Translations under genes and position numbers: made by a program
The notes under the pieces: generated by a model
Told to the model about the DNA's origin: nothing
What the model saw: the letters and a program-made list of their open reading frames with translations, nothing else
The model's database searches: none
Part shown: one piece after another, positions 25,331 to 38,600 of the stretch
Layout of the letters: every line of letters starts with the position of its first letter
Position numbering within the stretch: position 1 is the first letter of the stretch
Origin: Oscarella lobularis
Taxonomy: Eukaryota > Porifera > Homoscleromorpha > Homosclerophorida > Oscarellidae
Assembly: GCF_947507565.1 (NCBI RefSeq)
Contig: NC_089191.1
Coordinates: forward strand, 744,001 to 808,000
DNA length: 64,000 nt
Direction of reading: 5' to 3'

Positions 25331-25349
25331 GTAAGGATGTTGATATATT

Positions 25350-25753
25350 TTTTATTATTTACGCCCTAAGAATCAAAGATTAGGCCCTCAATTTATTATT
25401 TAGGCTCTAAGAATCAAAGATTAGGCCCTCAATTTATTATTTAGGCTCTAAGAATCAAAGATTAGGCCCTCAATTTATTATTTAGGCCCTAAGAATCAAA
25501 GATTAGGCCCTCAATTTATTATTTAGGCTCTAAGAATCAAAGATTAGACCCTCAATTTATAATTTAGGCCCTAAGAATCAAAGATTAGGCCCTCAATTTA
25601 TTATTTAGGCTCTAAGAATCAAAGATTAGGCCCTCAATTTATTATTTAGGCCCTCAGAATCAAAGATTAGGACCTCAATTTATTATTTACGCTCTAAGAA
25701 TCAAAGATTAGGCCCTAAATTTATTATTTAGGCCCTGAGAATCAAAAATTAGG
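25350..25753. repeat. 41-bp minisatellite family, left patch in the ALDH6A1 intron
   Basis: About ten copies of the same 41-bp unit that fills the SYCP2-like intron, same orientation, starting about 20 bp after the ALDH6A1 donor at 25331. Copies are mostly the plain TTAGGCTCT and TTAGGCCCT types, without the elaborate variant order of the large array. The patch ends abruptly where the 45-bp array begins. Confidence 0.95.
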
Positions 25754-28700
25754 TAAATTCCGTCAGGCGTTGTTCGTACTCCGCCGTTAGGCGGTATATA
25801 TATTCCGTCAGGCGTTGTTCGTACTCCTCTGGCAGGCGGTATATATATTCCATTATGCGTTGTTCGTACTCCGCCGGCAGACAGTGTTCGTACTCCGCCG
25901 TTAGGCGGTATATATATTCCGTCAGGCGGCGTTCGTACTCCTCCTGCAGCGGTATATATATTCCGTCAGGCGTTGTTCGTACTCCGTCGGTAGGCGGTAT
26001 ATATATTCCGTCAGGCGTTGTTCGTACTACTCCGGCAGGCGTTATATATATTCCGTCAGGCGATTTTCGTACTCCGCCGGCAGGCGGTATATATATTCCG
26101 TCAGACGGCGTTCGTACTCCGCCGTTCGGCGGTATATATATTCCGTCAGGAGTTGTTCGTACTCCTCCGGCAGGCGGTATATATATTCCGTCAGGCGTTC
26201 TCCGCCGGTAGGCGGTATATATATTCCGTCAGGCGTTGTTCGTACTTCGCCGGTAGGCGATATATATATTCCGTCAGGCGTTGTTCGTACTACTCCGGCA
26301 GGCGGTATATATATTCCGTCAGGCGGCGTTCGTACTCCTCCGGCAGGCGGTATATATATTCCGTCAGGCGTTGTTCGTACTCCGCCGTTAGGCGGTATAT
26401 ATATTCCGTCAGGAGTTGTTCGTACTCCTCCGGCAGGCGGTATATATATTCCGTCAGGCGTTGTTCGTACTCCGCCGGCAGACGTTATATATATTCCGTC
26501 AGGCACTGTTTGTGCTCCGCCGGCATGCGATATATATATTCCGTCAGGCGGCGTTCGTACTCCGCCGGCAGGCGGTATATATATTCCGTCAGGAGTTGTT
26601 CGTACTCCGCCCGCAGGCGGTATATATATTCCGTCAGGCGTTGTACGTACTCCGCCGTTAGGCGGTATATATATTCCGTCAGGAGTTGTTCGTACTCCTC
26701 CGGCAGGCGGTATATATATTCCGTCAGGCGCTGTACGTACTCCGCCGTTAGGCGGTATATAAATTCCGTCAGTTGTTGTTCGTACTCCGCCGGCAGGCGT
26801 TATATATATTCCGTCAGGCGATTTTCGTACTCCGCCGGCAGGCGGTATATATATTCCGTCAGACGGCGTTCGTACTCCGCCGTTCGGCGGTATATATATT
26901 CCGTCAGGAGTTGTTCATACTCCTCCGGCAGGCGGTATATATATTCCGTCAGACGGCGTTCGTAATCCGCCGTTCGGTGGTATATATATTCCGTCAGGCG
27001 TTGTTCGTACTCCTCTGGCAGGCGGTATATATATTCCGTCAGGCATTGTTCGTACTGCGCCGGTAAGCGGTATATCTATATTCCGTCTTGTTGCGTTCGT
27101 ACTACTCTGGCAGGCGGTATATATATTCCGTCAGGCGTTGTTCGTTCTCCGCCGGTAGGCTGTATATATATTCCGTCAGGCGGCGTTCGTACTACTCCGG
27201 CAGGCGGTATATATATTCCGTCAGGCGTTGTTCGTACTCCGCCGTTAGGCGGTATATATATTCCGTCAGTCGTTGTTCGTACTCTTCCGGCAGGCGGTAT
27301 ATATATTCCGTCAGGCGTTGTTCGTACTCCGCCGGCAGGCGGTATATATATTCCGTCAGGCGTTTTTCGTACTCCGCCGTTAGGCGGTATATATATTCCG
27401 TGAGGAGTTGTTCGTACTCCTCCGGCAGGCGGTATATATATTCCGTCAGGCGTTGTTCGTACTCCGCCGGCAGACGGTATACGGTATATATATTCCGTCA
27501 GGCACTGTTTGTGCTCCGCCGGCATGCGGTATATATATTCCGTCAGGCGGCGTTCGTACTCCGCCGGCAGGCGGTATATATATTCCGTCAGGCGTTGTAC
27601 GTACTCCGCCGTTAGGCGGTATATAAATTCCGTCAGTTGTTGTTCGTACTCCGCCGGCAGGCGGTATATATATTCCGTCAGGCGGCGTTCGTACTCCTCC
27701 GGCAGGCGGTATATATATTCCGTCAGGCGTTGTTCGTACTCCGCCGTTAGGCGGTATATATATTCCGTCAGGAGTTGTTCGTACTCCTCCGGCAGGCGGT
27801 ATATATATTCCGTCAGGCGTTGTTCGTACTCCGCCGGCAGACGTTATATATATTCCGTCAGGCACTGTTTGTGCTCCGCCGGCATGCGGTATATATATTC
27901 CGTCAGGCGGCGTTCGTACTCCGCCGGCAGGCGGTATATATATTCCGTCAGGAGTTGTTCGTACTCCGCCCGCAGGCGGTATATATATTCCGTCAGGCGT
28001 TGTACGTACTCCGCCGTTAGGCGGTATATATATTCCGTCAGGAGTTGTTCGTACTCCTCCGGCAGGCGGTATATATATTCCGTCAGGCGCTGTACGTACT
28101 CCGCCGTTAGGCGGTATATAAATTCCGTCAGTTGTTGTTCGTACTCCGCCGGCAGGCGTTATATATATTCCGTCAGGCGATTTTCGTACTCCGCCGGCAG
28201 GCGGTATATATATTCCGTCAGACGGCGTTCGTACTCCGCCGTTCGGCGGTATATATATTCCGTCAGGAGTTGTTCATACTCCTCCGGCAGGCGGTATATA
28301 TATTCCGTCAGACGGCGTTCGTAATCCGCCGTTCGGTGGTATATATATTCCGTCAGGCGTTGTTCGTACTCCTCTGGCAGGCGGTATATATATTCCGTCA
28401 GGCATTGTTCGTACTGCGCCGGTAAGCGGTATATCTATATTCCGTCTTGTTGCGTTCGTACTACTCTGGCAGGCGGTATATATATTCCGTCAGGCGTTGT
28501 TCGTTCTCCGCCGGTAGGCTGTATATATATTCCGTCAGGCGGCGTTCGTACTACTCCGGCAGGCGGTATATATATTCCGTCAGGCGTTGTTCGTACTCCG
28601 CCGTTAGGCGGTATATATATTCCGTCAGTCGTTGTTCGTACTCTTCCGGCAGGCGGTATATATATTCCGTCAGGCGTTGTTCGTACTCCGCCGTTAGGCG

Positions 28701-31024
28701 GTATATATATTCCGTGAGGAGTTGTTCGTACTCCTCCGGCAGGCGGTATATATATTCCGTCAGGCGTTGTTCGTACTCCGCCGGCAGACGGTATACGGTA
28801 TATATATTCCGTCAGGCACTGTTTGTGCTCCGCCGGCATGCGGTATATATATTCCGTCAGGCGGCGTTCGTACTCCGCCGGCAGGCGGTATATATATTCC
28901 GTCAGGCGTTGTACGTACTCCGCCGTTAGGCGGTATATAAATTCCGTCAGTTGTTGTTCGTACTCCGCCGGCAGGCGGTATATATATTCTGTCAGGCGTT
29001 GTACGTACTCCGCCGTTAGGCGGTATGTATATTCCGTCAGGAGTTGTTCGTACTCCTCCGGCAGGTGGTATATATATTCCGTCAGGCGCTGTACGTACTC
29101 CGCCGTTAGGCGGTATATAAATTCCGTCAGTTGTTGTTCGTACTCCGCCGGCAGGCGTTATATATATTCCGTCAGACGGCGTTCGTACTTCGCCGTTCGG
29201 CGGTATATATATTCCGTCAGGAGTTGTTCGTACTCCTCCGGCAGGCGGTATATATATTTCGTCAGACGGCGTTCGTAATCCGCCGTTCGGTGGTATATAT
29301 ATTCCGTCAGGCGTTGTTCGTACTCCTCTGGCAGGCGGTATATATATTCCGTCAGGCATTGTTCGTACTGCGCCGGTAAGCGGTATATCTATATTCCGTC
29401 TTGTTGCGTTCGTACTACTCTGGCAGGCGGTATATATATTCCGTCAGGAGTTGTTCGTACTACTCCGGTAGGCGGTATATATATTCCGTCAGGCATTGTT
29501 CGTACTCCGCCGGCAAGGGGTGTTCGTACTCCGCCGGCAAGGGGTGTTCGTACTCCTCCGGCAGGCGGTATGTATATTCCGTCAGGCCGCGTTCGTACTC
29601 TTTTGGCAGGCGGTATATATATTCCGTTAGGCGTTGTTCGTACTCCGCCTGTAAGCGGTGTTCGTACTCCGCCGTAAGGCGGTATATATATTCCGTCAGG
29701 CGTTGTACGTACTCCGCCAGTGGGCGGTATATATTCCGTCAGGCGTTGTTCAGGCGGTATATATATTTCGTCAGTCGTTGTTCGTACTCCTCCGGCAGGC
29801 GGTATATATATTCCGTCAGGCGTTGTTCGTACTCCGCCGGCAGACGGTATATATATTCCGTCAGGCACTGTTTGTGCTCCGCCGGCATGCGGTATATATA
29901 TTCCGTCAGGCGGCGTTCGTACTCCGCCGGCAGGCGGTATATATATTCCGTCAGGCGGCGTTCGTACTCCGCCGGCAGGCGGTATATATATTCCGTCAGG
30001 CGTTGTACGTACTCCGCCGTTAGGCGGTATATAAATTCCGTCAGTTGTTGTTCGTACTCCGCCGGCAGGCGGTATATACATGTATATTCCGTCAGGAGTT
30101 GTTCTTACTCCTCCGGCAGCGGTATATATATTCCGTCAGGCGTTGTTCGTTCTCCGCCGGTAGGCTGTATATATATTCCGTCAGGCGGCGTTCGTACTAC
30201 TCCGGCAGGCGGTATATATATTCCGTCAGGCGTTGTTCGTACTCCGCCGTTAGGCGGTATATATATTCCGTGTGGAGTTGTTCGTACTCTTCCGGCAGGC
30301 GGTATATATATTCCGTCAGGCGTTGTTCGTACTCCGCCGTTAGGCGGTATATATATTCCGTCAGGCGTTGTTCGTACTCCGCCAGTAGGCGGTGTATACA
30401 TTCTGTCAGGTGGCGTTCGTACTACTCCGGCAGGCGGTATATATATTCCGTTAGGCGGCGTTCGTACTACTCCGGTAGGCGGTATATATATTCCGTCAGG
30501 CATTGTTCGTACTCCGCCGGCAAGGGGTGTGCGTACTCCGCCGGCAAGGGGTGTTCGTACTCCTCCGGCAGGCGGTATGTATATTCCGTCAGGCCGCGTT
30601 CGTACTCTTTTGGCAGGCGGTATATATATTCCGTTAGGCGTTGTTCGTACTCCGCCTGTAAGCGGTGTTCGTACTCCGTCGTAAGGCGGTATATATATTC
30701 CGTCATGCGTTGTACGTACTCCGCCAGTAGGTGGTATATATTCCGTCAGGCGTTGTTCAGGCGGTATATATATTCCGTCAGTCGTTGTTCGTACTCCTCC
30801 GGCAGGCGGTATATATATTCCGTCAGGCGTTGTTCGTACTCCGCCGGCAGGCGGTATATATATTCCGTCAGGCGTTTTTCGTACTCCTCCGGCAGGCGGT
30901 TTATATATTCCGTCAGGCGTTGTTCGTACTCCTCCGGCAGGCGGTTTATATATTCCGTCAGGCATTGTTCGTACTCCGCCTGTAGGCGGTATATCTATTC
31001 CGTCAGGCGGCGTTCGTACTCCTA
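25754..31024. repeat. 5.3 kb minisatellite of a 45-bp CpG-rich unit
   Basis: About 117 copies of a 45-bp unit containing GGTATATATATTCCGTCAGG followed by CGTTGTTCGTACTCCGCC. Each unit can fold: CCGCC-GGCA-GGCGG is a perfect 5-bp stem, and an alternating TATATATAT core sits between CGG and CCG. Because 45 is a multiple of three, open frames appear on both strands (for example 15-residue repeats GIYIPSGVVRTPPAG). Blocks of about 1.36 kb are duplicated: material at 26773-27066 and 27088 onward recurs at 28132-28425 and 28447 onward. CpG is frequent and little decayed, suggesting that the array is young or unmethylated. It is bounded on both sides by 41-bp units, so it lies inside the older array. 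Confidence 0.95.
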
Positions 31025-31206
31025 CGCCCTCAATTTATTATTTAGGCTCTAAGAATCAAAGATTAGGCCCTAAATTTATTATTTACGCCTTAAGAATCAA
31101 AGATTATGCCCTCAATTTATTATTTGTGCTCTATAATCAAAGATTAGGCCCTCAATTTTTTTTTTAGGCTCTAATAATCAAAGATTAGTCCCTCAATTTA
31201 TTATTT
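31025..31206. repeat. 41-bp minisatellite family, right patch after the 45-bp array
   Basis: About four and a half degraded copies of the 41-bp unit in the same orientation as the patch at 25350-25753. Together they bracket the 45-bp array. The last copy runs into unique sequence at about 31207. Confidence 0.92.
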
Positions 31207-32690
31207 GGACTATCGGGTTGAGGGAAGGCGCCGAACGCGAGTCCACACACAGCCAGATGTCTACTTGTACGTGCTTTGAATTTGGTCTGGGAAGTCAGGT
31301 CATCTTAGGCTATAGGTCACTAAGCCGAGTGAGAAACAGCCACGAGACACTGGGCCCCCCACACGTTTCTTTGGCAGGAAAGTGAACTGATCTGAGCCTG
31401 ACGCCCACTTGGTATTAACGCGGTACGCCAGGCTTCGCGACCCAAGCGGACCCCGGCACCAACGATGCCACCTTTCGGAGAATAATTTGTGAGTTCATCC
31501 GTTGCAAGCAGACAGCCAAACGACGACGCCAGTAACGAGACGCAGCCGGACGATCCTCGAGGAATTCAAGAGAAGGGCTAAGCGATCGCTTTGGCCCTCA
31601 TGATACTGATATTCGGTTCTTCACTCGTTAACTGTGTAATCCCTCTTTCCCTTCTTGCTCCCTGTCCCTTCTCCCCTCCCTTCTCCCTGTCTGGTCTATT
31701 TTTCTTCTTTTTTGCTTGTTATTCTTTTGTGTGTTATTAATTACAAACCCAAGCCATCCAACGGACCTTTTATGACTTTCCCAGTGCCAATCGCGCGCCA
31801 CGAGAAGAACTCGCGCGACGCTCATCCACTGCACCTTACAGCTTCAGCAAGGATTGGCAACCGGCTGAGCACGTTTTGATGTTGACATGACCATGGCTTT
31901 CCCAACGCCGACGACCTCCAGGGTTCCGCCCTTCAGGCTTTCCCCACCTAGCCAGAACTGAAGCTGTGCGTGCGTGCAGCGGCTTTTATACGAAAGCTGA
32001 TGCAATCGTTATGCAATATCCGTTGGTGACCGCATTGTCTTCGATTCACCGGGACAACGAGTCGTTGGTTCGTCGAGAATATTCGCGCCAATTTTTCACG
32101 TGCTCTTTACGGTACCGTACCGTGGCCGATTTTGGCGCTAGAATAATGGCGGCTCCGCGTGGTCGATGGACTACTCTATTACGTTTATCGTATTCCGAAG
32201 TGTAAAATCTAACGTTTGAAGGCATTTCTTTTCTCGCTTTGTGAAAATTCCCGTAGCAGCTTCGAATCGTCAGATTCGTAGCAGTCTCGAGGTTTCTTTC
32301 GCTGATTCTACGCTTCTCATTCGTACAGGAAAGGGAAGAAACGAGGTAGGCTAATTAAGCAGAAACGGGGACCCCCTTTCTTCGATCTCTTCCCATAATT
32401 TACGGAGCTTCGTACGGGGCCTGCGTTTCCAATGCGGGACCTCGCGTTTTCGCCTTCAAATTTCGCCGCCCGACGCCGCAGTGACCGCGCTTCGATCGCG
32501 CCGCTGCGCTTCGAACGCCCTTCCGCGCAATCGATTGAACGCGCGATCGTCGGGACCCCCGCCGCGGATCCTCCTCCGCCGCCGCTTTCCCGGGCCGCCG
32601 ATCGCGCCGGAATTCCAAACGCGACGTCTCGCGCGGGTTTTCTACCGGTCCGAATCGAGCAATCGCCGCCGTGAAGTCGCGTTTCGCCCC
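31207..32690. other. Unique 1.5 kb between arrays, no recognised gene
   Basis: Non-repetitive DNA in three parts. 31207-31620 is mixed sequence without long open frames. 31635-31960 is pyrimidine-rich on the plus strand. 32400-32690 is strongly CpG- and GC-rich with short open frames on both strands that look compositional. No further ALDH6A1 exon (for example one with the GQRC active-site motif) is visible. It may be an old mobile-element remnant plus a promoter-like CpG-rich patch. I see no reverse transcriptase, transposase or terminal repeat. Confidence 0.5.
32130..32199 (+). promoter_or_regulatory. Possible promoter and first exon (E2F-like site, then ATGGCGGC start)
   Basis: TTTTGGCGC at 32130-32138 resembles an E2F site. 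It lies eight bases before ATGGCGGC at 32146, a YY1-like start-codon context common in animal promoters. The frame from 32146 reads MAAPRGRWTTLLRLSYSE to 32199, then a GTGTAA donor-like site. The peptide is basic and could be a mitochondrial leader. No following exon can be linked, so this is speculative. Confidence 0.25.
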
Positions 32691-35600
32691 AACAGAAACA
32701 GAAAACATGTTGAGTACGTTTAACAGAAAACATAATGAGTACCTTCAACAGAAAACATTGAGTACCTTCAACAGAAAACGTAATGAGTACCTTCAACAGA
32801 AAACAGAGAACATGTTGAGTACGTTTAACAGAAAACATAATGAGTACCTTCAACAGAAAACATAATGAGTACCTTCAACAGAAAACATATTGAGTACCTT
32901 CAACAGAAAACGTAATGAGTACCTTCAACAGAAAACGTATTGAGTACCTACAACAGAAAACATATTGAGTACCTTCAACAGAAAACAGTAAACATATTGA
33001 ATACGTTCAACAGAAAACATATTGAATACGTTTAACAGAAAACATAATGAGTACCTTCAACAGAAAACGTATTGAGTACCTACAACAGAAAACAGAAAAC
33101 ATATTGAGTATGTTCAACAGAAAACATATTGAATACGTTCAACAGAAAACATAATGAGTACCTTCAACAGAAAACATAATGAGTACCTTCAACAGAAAAC
33201 ATATTGAGTACCTTAAACAGAAAACAGAAAACATATTGAGTACCTACAACAGAAAACCGAAAACATATTGAGTACGTTCAACAGAAAACATATTGAATAC
33301 GTTTAACAGAAAACATAATGAGTACCTTCAACAGAAAACATTGAGTACCTTCAAGAGAAAACGCAATGAGTACCTTCAACAGAAAACAGATTACATGTTG
33401 AGTACGTTTAACAGAAAACATAATGAGTACCTTCAACAGAAAACATAATGAGTACCTTCAACAGAAAACACATTGAGTACCTACAACAGAAAACACATTG
33501 AGCACCTACAACAGAAAACACATTGAGTACCTACAACAGAAAACATATTGAGTACCTTCAACAGAAAACACATTGAGTACCTACAACAGAAAACACATTC
33601 AGTACCTTCAACAGAAAACACATTGAGTACCTACAACAGAAAACACATTCAGTACCTTCAACAGAAAACAGAAAACATGTTGAGTACGTTTAACAGAAAA
33701 CATAATGAGTACCTTCAACAGAAAACATATTGAGTACGTTCAACAGAAAACATATTGAATACGTTCAACAGAAAACATATTGAGTACCTTCAACAGAAAA
33801 CGTAATGAGTACCTTCAACAGAAAACGTATTGAGTACCTACAACAGAAAACAGAAAACATATTGAGTACGTTCAACAGAAAACATATTGAATACGTTCAA
33901 CAGAAAACATATTGAGTACCTTCAACAGAAAACATAATGAGTACCTTCAACGGAAAACATATTGAGTACCTTCAACAGAAAACAGAAAACATATTGAGTA
34001 CAGTACCTTCAACAGAAAAATATTGAGTAGCTTCAACAGAAAACATATTGAGTACGTTCAACAGAAAACGTAATGAGTACCTTCAACAGAAAACATATTG
34101 AGTACCTTCAAAAGAAAACAGAAAACATGTTGAGTACGTTTAACAGAAAACATAATGAGTACCTTCAACAGAAAACATATTGAGTACGTTCAACAGAAAA
34201 CAGAAAACAGATTGATACCTACAACAGAAAACAGAAAACATTGAGTACCTACAACAGAAAAAGAAAAGAGATTGAGTACACTGTACCTACAACAGAAAAC
34301 AGATTGAGTACTTTCAACAGAAAACATAATGAGTACCTTCAACAGGAAACATATTGAGTACTTTCAACAGAAAACAGAAAACATTGAGTACCTACAACAG
34401 AAAAAGAAAACAGATTGAGTACACTGTACCTACAACAGAAAACAGATTGAGTACTTTCAACAGAAAACATAATGAGTACCTTCAACAGGAAACATATTGA
34501 GTACCTTCAACAGAAAACAGAAAACATATTGAGTACAGTACCTTCAACAGAAAAATATTGAGTACCTTCAACAGAAAACATATTGAGTACGTTCAACAGA
34601 AAACATATTGAGTACGTTCAACAGAAAACATAATGAGTACCTTCAACAGAAAACATATTGAGTACGTTCAACAGAAAACAGAAAACAGATTGATACCGAC
34701 ATCAGAAAACAGAAAACATTGAGTACCTACAACAGAAAAAGAAAACAGATTGAGTACACTGTACCTACAACAGAAAGCAGATTGAGTACTTTCAACAGAA
34801 AACATAATGAGTACCTTCAACAGAAAACATATTGAGTACCTTCAACAGAAAACTGAAAACATATTGAGTACAGTACCTTCAACAGAAAAATAGAGTACCT
34901 TCAACAGAAAACATATTGAGAACGTTCAACAGAAAACATATTACGTTCAACAGAAAACATAATGAGTACCTTCAACAGAAAACATATTGAGTACCTACAA
35001 CAGAAAACGTATTGAGTACCTACAACAGAAAACATATTGAGTACCTTCAACAGAAAACATATTGAGTACATTCAACAGAAAACAGAAAACATATTGAGTA
35101 CCTACAACAGAAAACCGAAAACATATTGAGTACGTTCAACAGAAAACATATTGAATACGTTCAACAGAAAACATATTGAGTACCTTCAACAGAAAACGTA
35201 ATGAGTACCTTCAACAGAAAACGTATTGAGTACCTACAACAGAAAACAGAAAACATATTGAGTACGTTCAACAGAAAACATATTGAATACGTTCAACAGA
35301 AAACATATTGAGTACCTTCAACAAAAAACATAATGAGTACCTTCAACGGAAAACATATTGAGTACCTTCAACAGAAAACAGAAAACATATTGAGTACAGT
35401 ACCTTCAACAGAAAAATATTGAGTAGCTTCAACAGAAAACATATTGAGTACGTTCAACAGAAAACGTAATGAGTACCTTCAACAGAAAACATATTGAGTA
35501 CCTTCAAAAGAAAACAGAAAACATGTTGTTTACGTTTAACAGAAAACATAATGAGTACCTTCAACAGAAAACATATTGAGTACGTTCAACAGAAAACAGA

Positions 35601-38600
35601 AAACAGATTGATACCTACAACAGAAAACAGAAAACATTGAGTACCTACAACAGAAAAAGAAAAGAGATTGAGTACACTGTACCTACAACAGAAAACAGAT
35701 TGAGTACTTTCAACAGAAAACATAATGAGTACCTTCAACAGGAAACATATTGAGTACTTTCAACAGAAAACAGAAAACATTGAGTACCTACAACAGAAAA
35801 AGAAAACAGATTGAGTACACTGTACCTACAACAGAAAACAGATTGAGTACTTTCAACAGAAAACATAATGAGTACCTTCAACAGGAAACATATTGAGTAC
35901 CTTCAACAGAAAACAGAAAACATATTGAGTACAGTACCTTCAACAGAAAAATATTGAGTACCTTCAACAGAAAACATATTGAGTACGTTCAACAGAAAAC
36001 ATATTGAGTACGTTCAACAGAAAACATAATGAGTACCTTCAACAGAAAACATATTGAGTACGTTCAACAGAAAACAGAAAACAGATATATACCGACATCA
36101 GAAAACAGAAAACATTGAGTACCTACAACAGAAAAAGAAAACAGATTGAGTACACTGTACCTACAACAGAAAGCAGATTGAGTACTTTCAACAGAAAACA
36201 TAATGAGTACCTTCAACAGAAAACATATTGAGTACCTTCAACAGAAAACTGAAAACATATTGAGTACAGTACCTTCAACAGAAAAATATTGAGTACCTTC
36301 AACAGAAAACATATTGAGAACGTTCAACAGAAAACATATTACGTTCAACAGAAAACATAATGAGTACCTTCAACAGAAAACATATTGAGTACCTAGAACA
36401 GAAAACGTATTGAGTACCTACAACAGAAAACATATTGAGTACCTTCAACAGAAAACATATTGAGTACCTTCAACAGAAAACAGTAAACATATTGAATGCG
36501 TTCAACAGAACACATATTGAATACGTTTAAAAGAAAACATAATGAGTACCTTCAACAGAAAACATAATGAGTACCTTCAACAGAAAACGTAATGAGTACC
36601 TTCAACATAAAACAGAAAACATGTTGAGTACGTTTAACAGAAAACATAATGAGTACCTTCAACAGAAAACATAATGAGTACCTTCAACAGAAAACATATT
36701 GAGTACCTCCAACAGAAAACGTAATGAGTACCTTCAACAGAAAACGTATTGAGTACCTACAACAGAAAACATATTGAGTACCTTCAACAGAAAACATATT
36801 GAGTACCTTCAACAGAAAACAGTAAACATATTGAATGCGTTCAACAGAAAACATATTGAATACGTTTAACAGAAAACATAATGAGTACCTTCAACAGAAA
36901 ACATAATGAGTACCTTCAACAGAAAACATATTGAGTACCTTAAACAGAAAACAGAAAACATATTGAGTACCTACAACAGAAAACCGAAAACATATTGAGT
37001 ACGTTCAACAGAAAACATATTGAATACGTTTAACAGAAAACATAATGAGTACCTTCAACAGAAAACATTGAGTACCTTCAACAGAAAACGCAATGAGTAC
37101 CTTCAACAGAAAACAGATTACATGTTGAGTACGTTTAGCAGAAAACATAATGAGTACCTTCAACAGAAAATATAATGAGTACCTTCAACAGAAAACACAT
37201 TGAGTACCTACAACAGAAAACACATTGAGCACCTACAAAAGAAAACACATTGAGTACCTACAACAGAAAACATATTGAGTACCTTCAACAGAAAACACAT
37301 TGAGTACCTACAACAGAAAACACATTCAGTACCTTCAACAGAAAACACATTGAGTACCTACAACAGAAAACACATTGAGAACCTACAACAGAAATCACAT
37401 TCAGTACCTTCAACAGAAAACAGAAAACATGTTGAGTACGTTTAACAGAAAACATAATGAGTACCTTCAACAGGAAACATATTGAGTACCTTCAACAGAA
37501 AACAGAAAACATATTGAGTACAGTACCTTCAACACAAAAATATTGAGTACCTTCAACAGAAAACATATTGAGTACGTTCAACAGAAAACATATTGAGTAC
37601 GTTCAACAGAAAACATAATGAGTACCTTCAACAGAAAACATATTGAGTACGTTCAACAGAAAACAGAAAACAGATTGATACCGACATCAGAAAACAAAAA
37701 ACATTGAGTACCTACAACAGAAAAAGAAAACAGATTGAGTACACTGTACCTACAACAGAAAGCAGATTGAGTACTTTCAACAGAAAACATAATGAGTACC
37801 TTCAACAGAAAACATATTGAGTACCTTCAACAGAAAACTGAAAACATATTGAGTACAGTACCTTCAACAGAAAAATAGAGTACCTTCAACAGAAAACATA
37901 TTGAGAACGTTCAACAGAAAACATATTACGTTCAACAGAAAACATAATGAGTACCTTCAACAGAAAACATATTGAGTACCTACAACAGAAAACGTATTGA
38001 GTACCTACAACAGAAAACATATTGAGTACATTCAACAGAAAACAGAAAACATATTGAGTACCTACAACAGAAAACCGAAAACATATTGAGTACGTTCAAC
38101 AGAAAACATATTGAATTCGTTCAACAGAAAACATATTGAGTACCTTCAACAGAAAACGTAATGAGTACCTTCAACAGAAAACGTATTGAGTACCTACAAC
38201 AGAAAACAGAAAACATATTGAGTACGTTCAACAGAAAACATATTGAATACGTTCAACAGAAAACATATTGAGTACCTTCAACAGAAAACATAATGAGTAC
38301 CTTCAACGGAAAACATATTGAGTACCTTCAACAGAAAACAGAAAACATATTGAGTACAGTACCTTCAACAGAAAAATATTGAGTAGCTTCAACAGAAAAC
38401 ATATTGAGTACGTTCAACAGAAAACGTAATGAGTACCTTCAACAGAAAACATATTGAGTACCTTCAAAAGAAAACAGAAAACATGTTGAGTACGTTTAAC
38501 AGAAAACATAATGAGTACCTTCAACAGAAAACATATTGAGTACGTTCAACAGAAAACAGAAAACAGATTGATACCTACAACAGAAAACAGAAAACATTGA

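Noticed and set aside
25855-31052. Long open frames of up to 427 codons on both strands
   Set aside because: They follow the 45-bp period exactly, overlap in several frames on both strands and show no non-repeat domain. Unit length divisible by three explains them.
32317-32853. 178-codon minus-strand frame
   Set aside because: Half lies in the 25-bp array and the rest in a GC-rich tract that is open in several frames; compositional.
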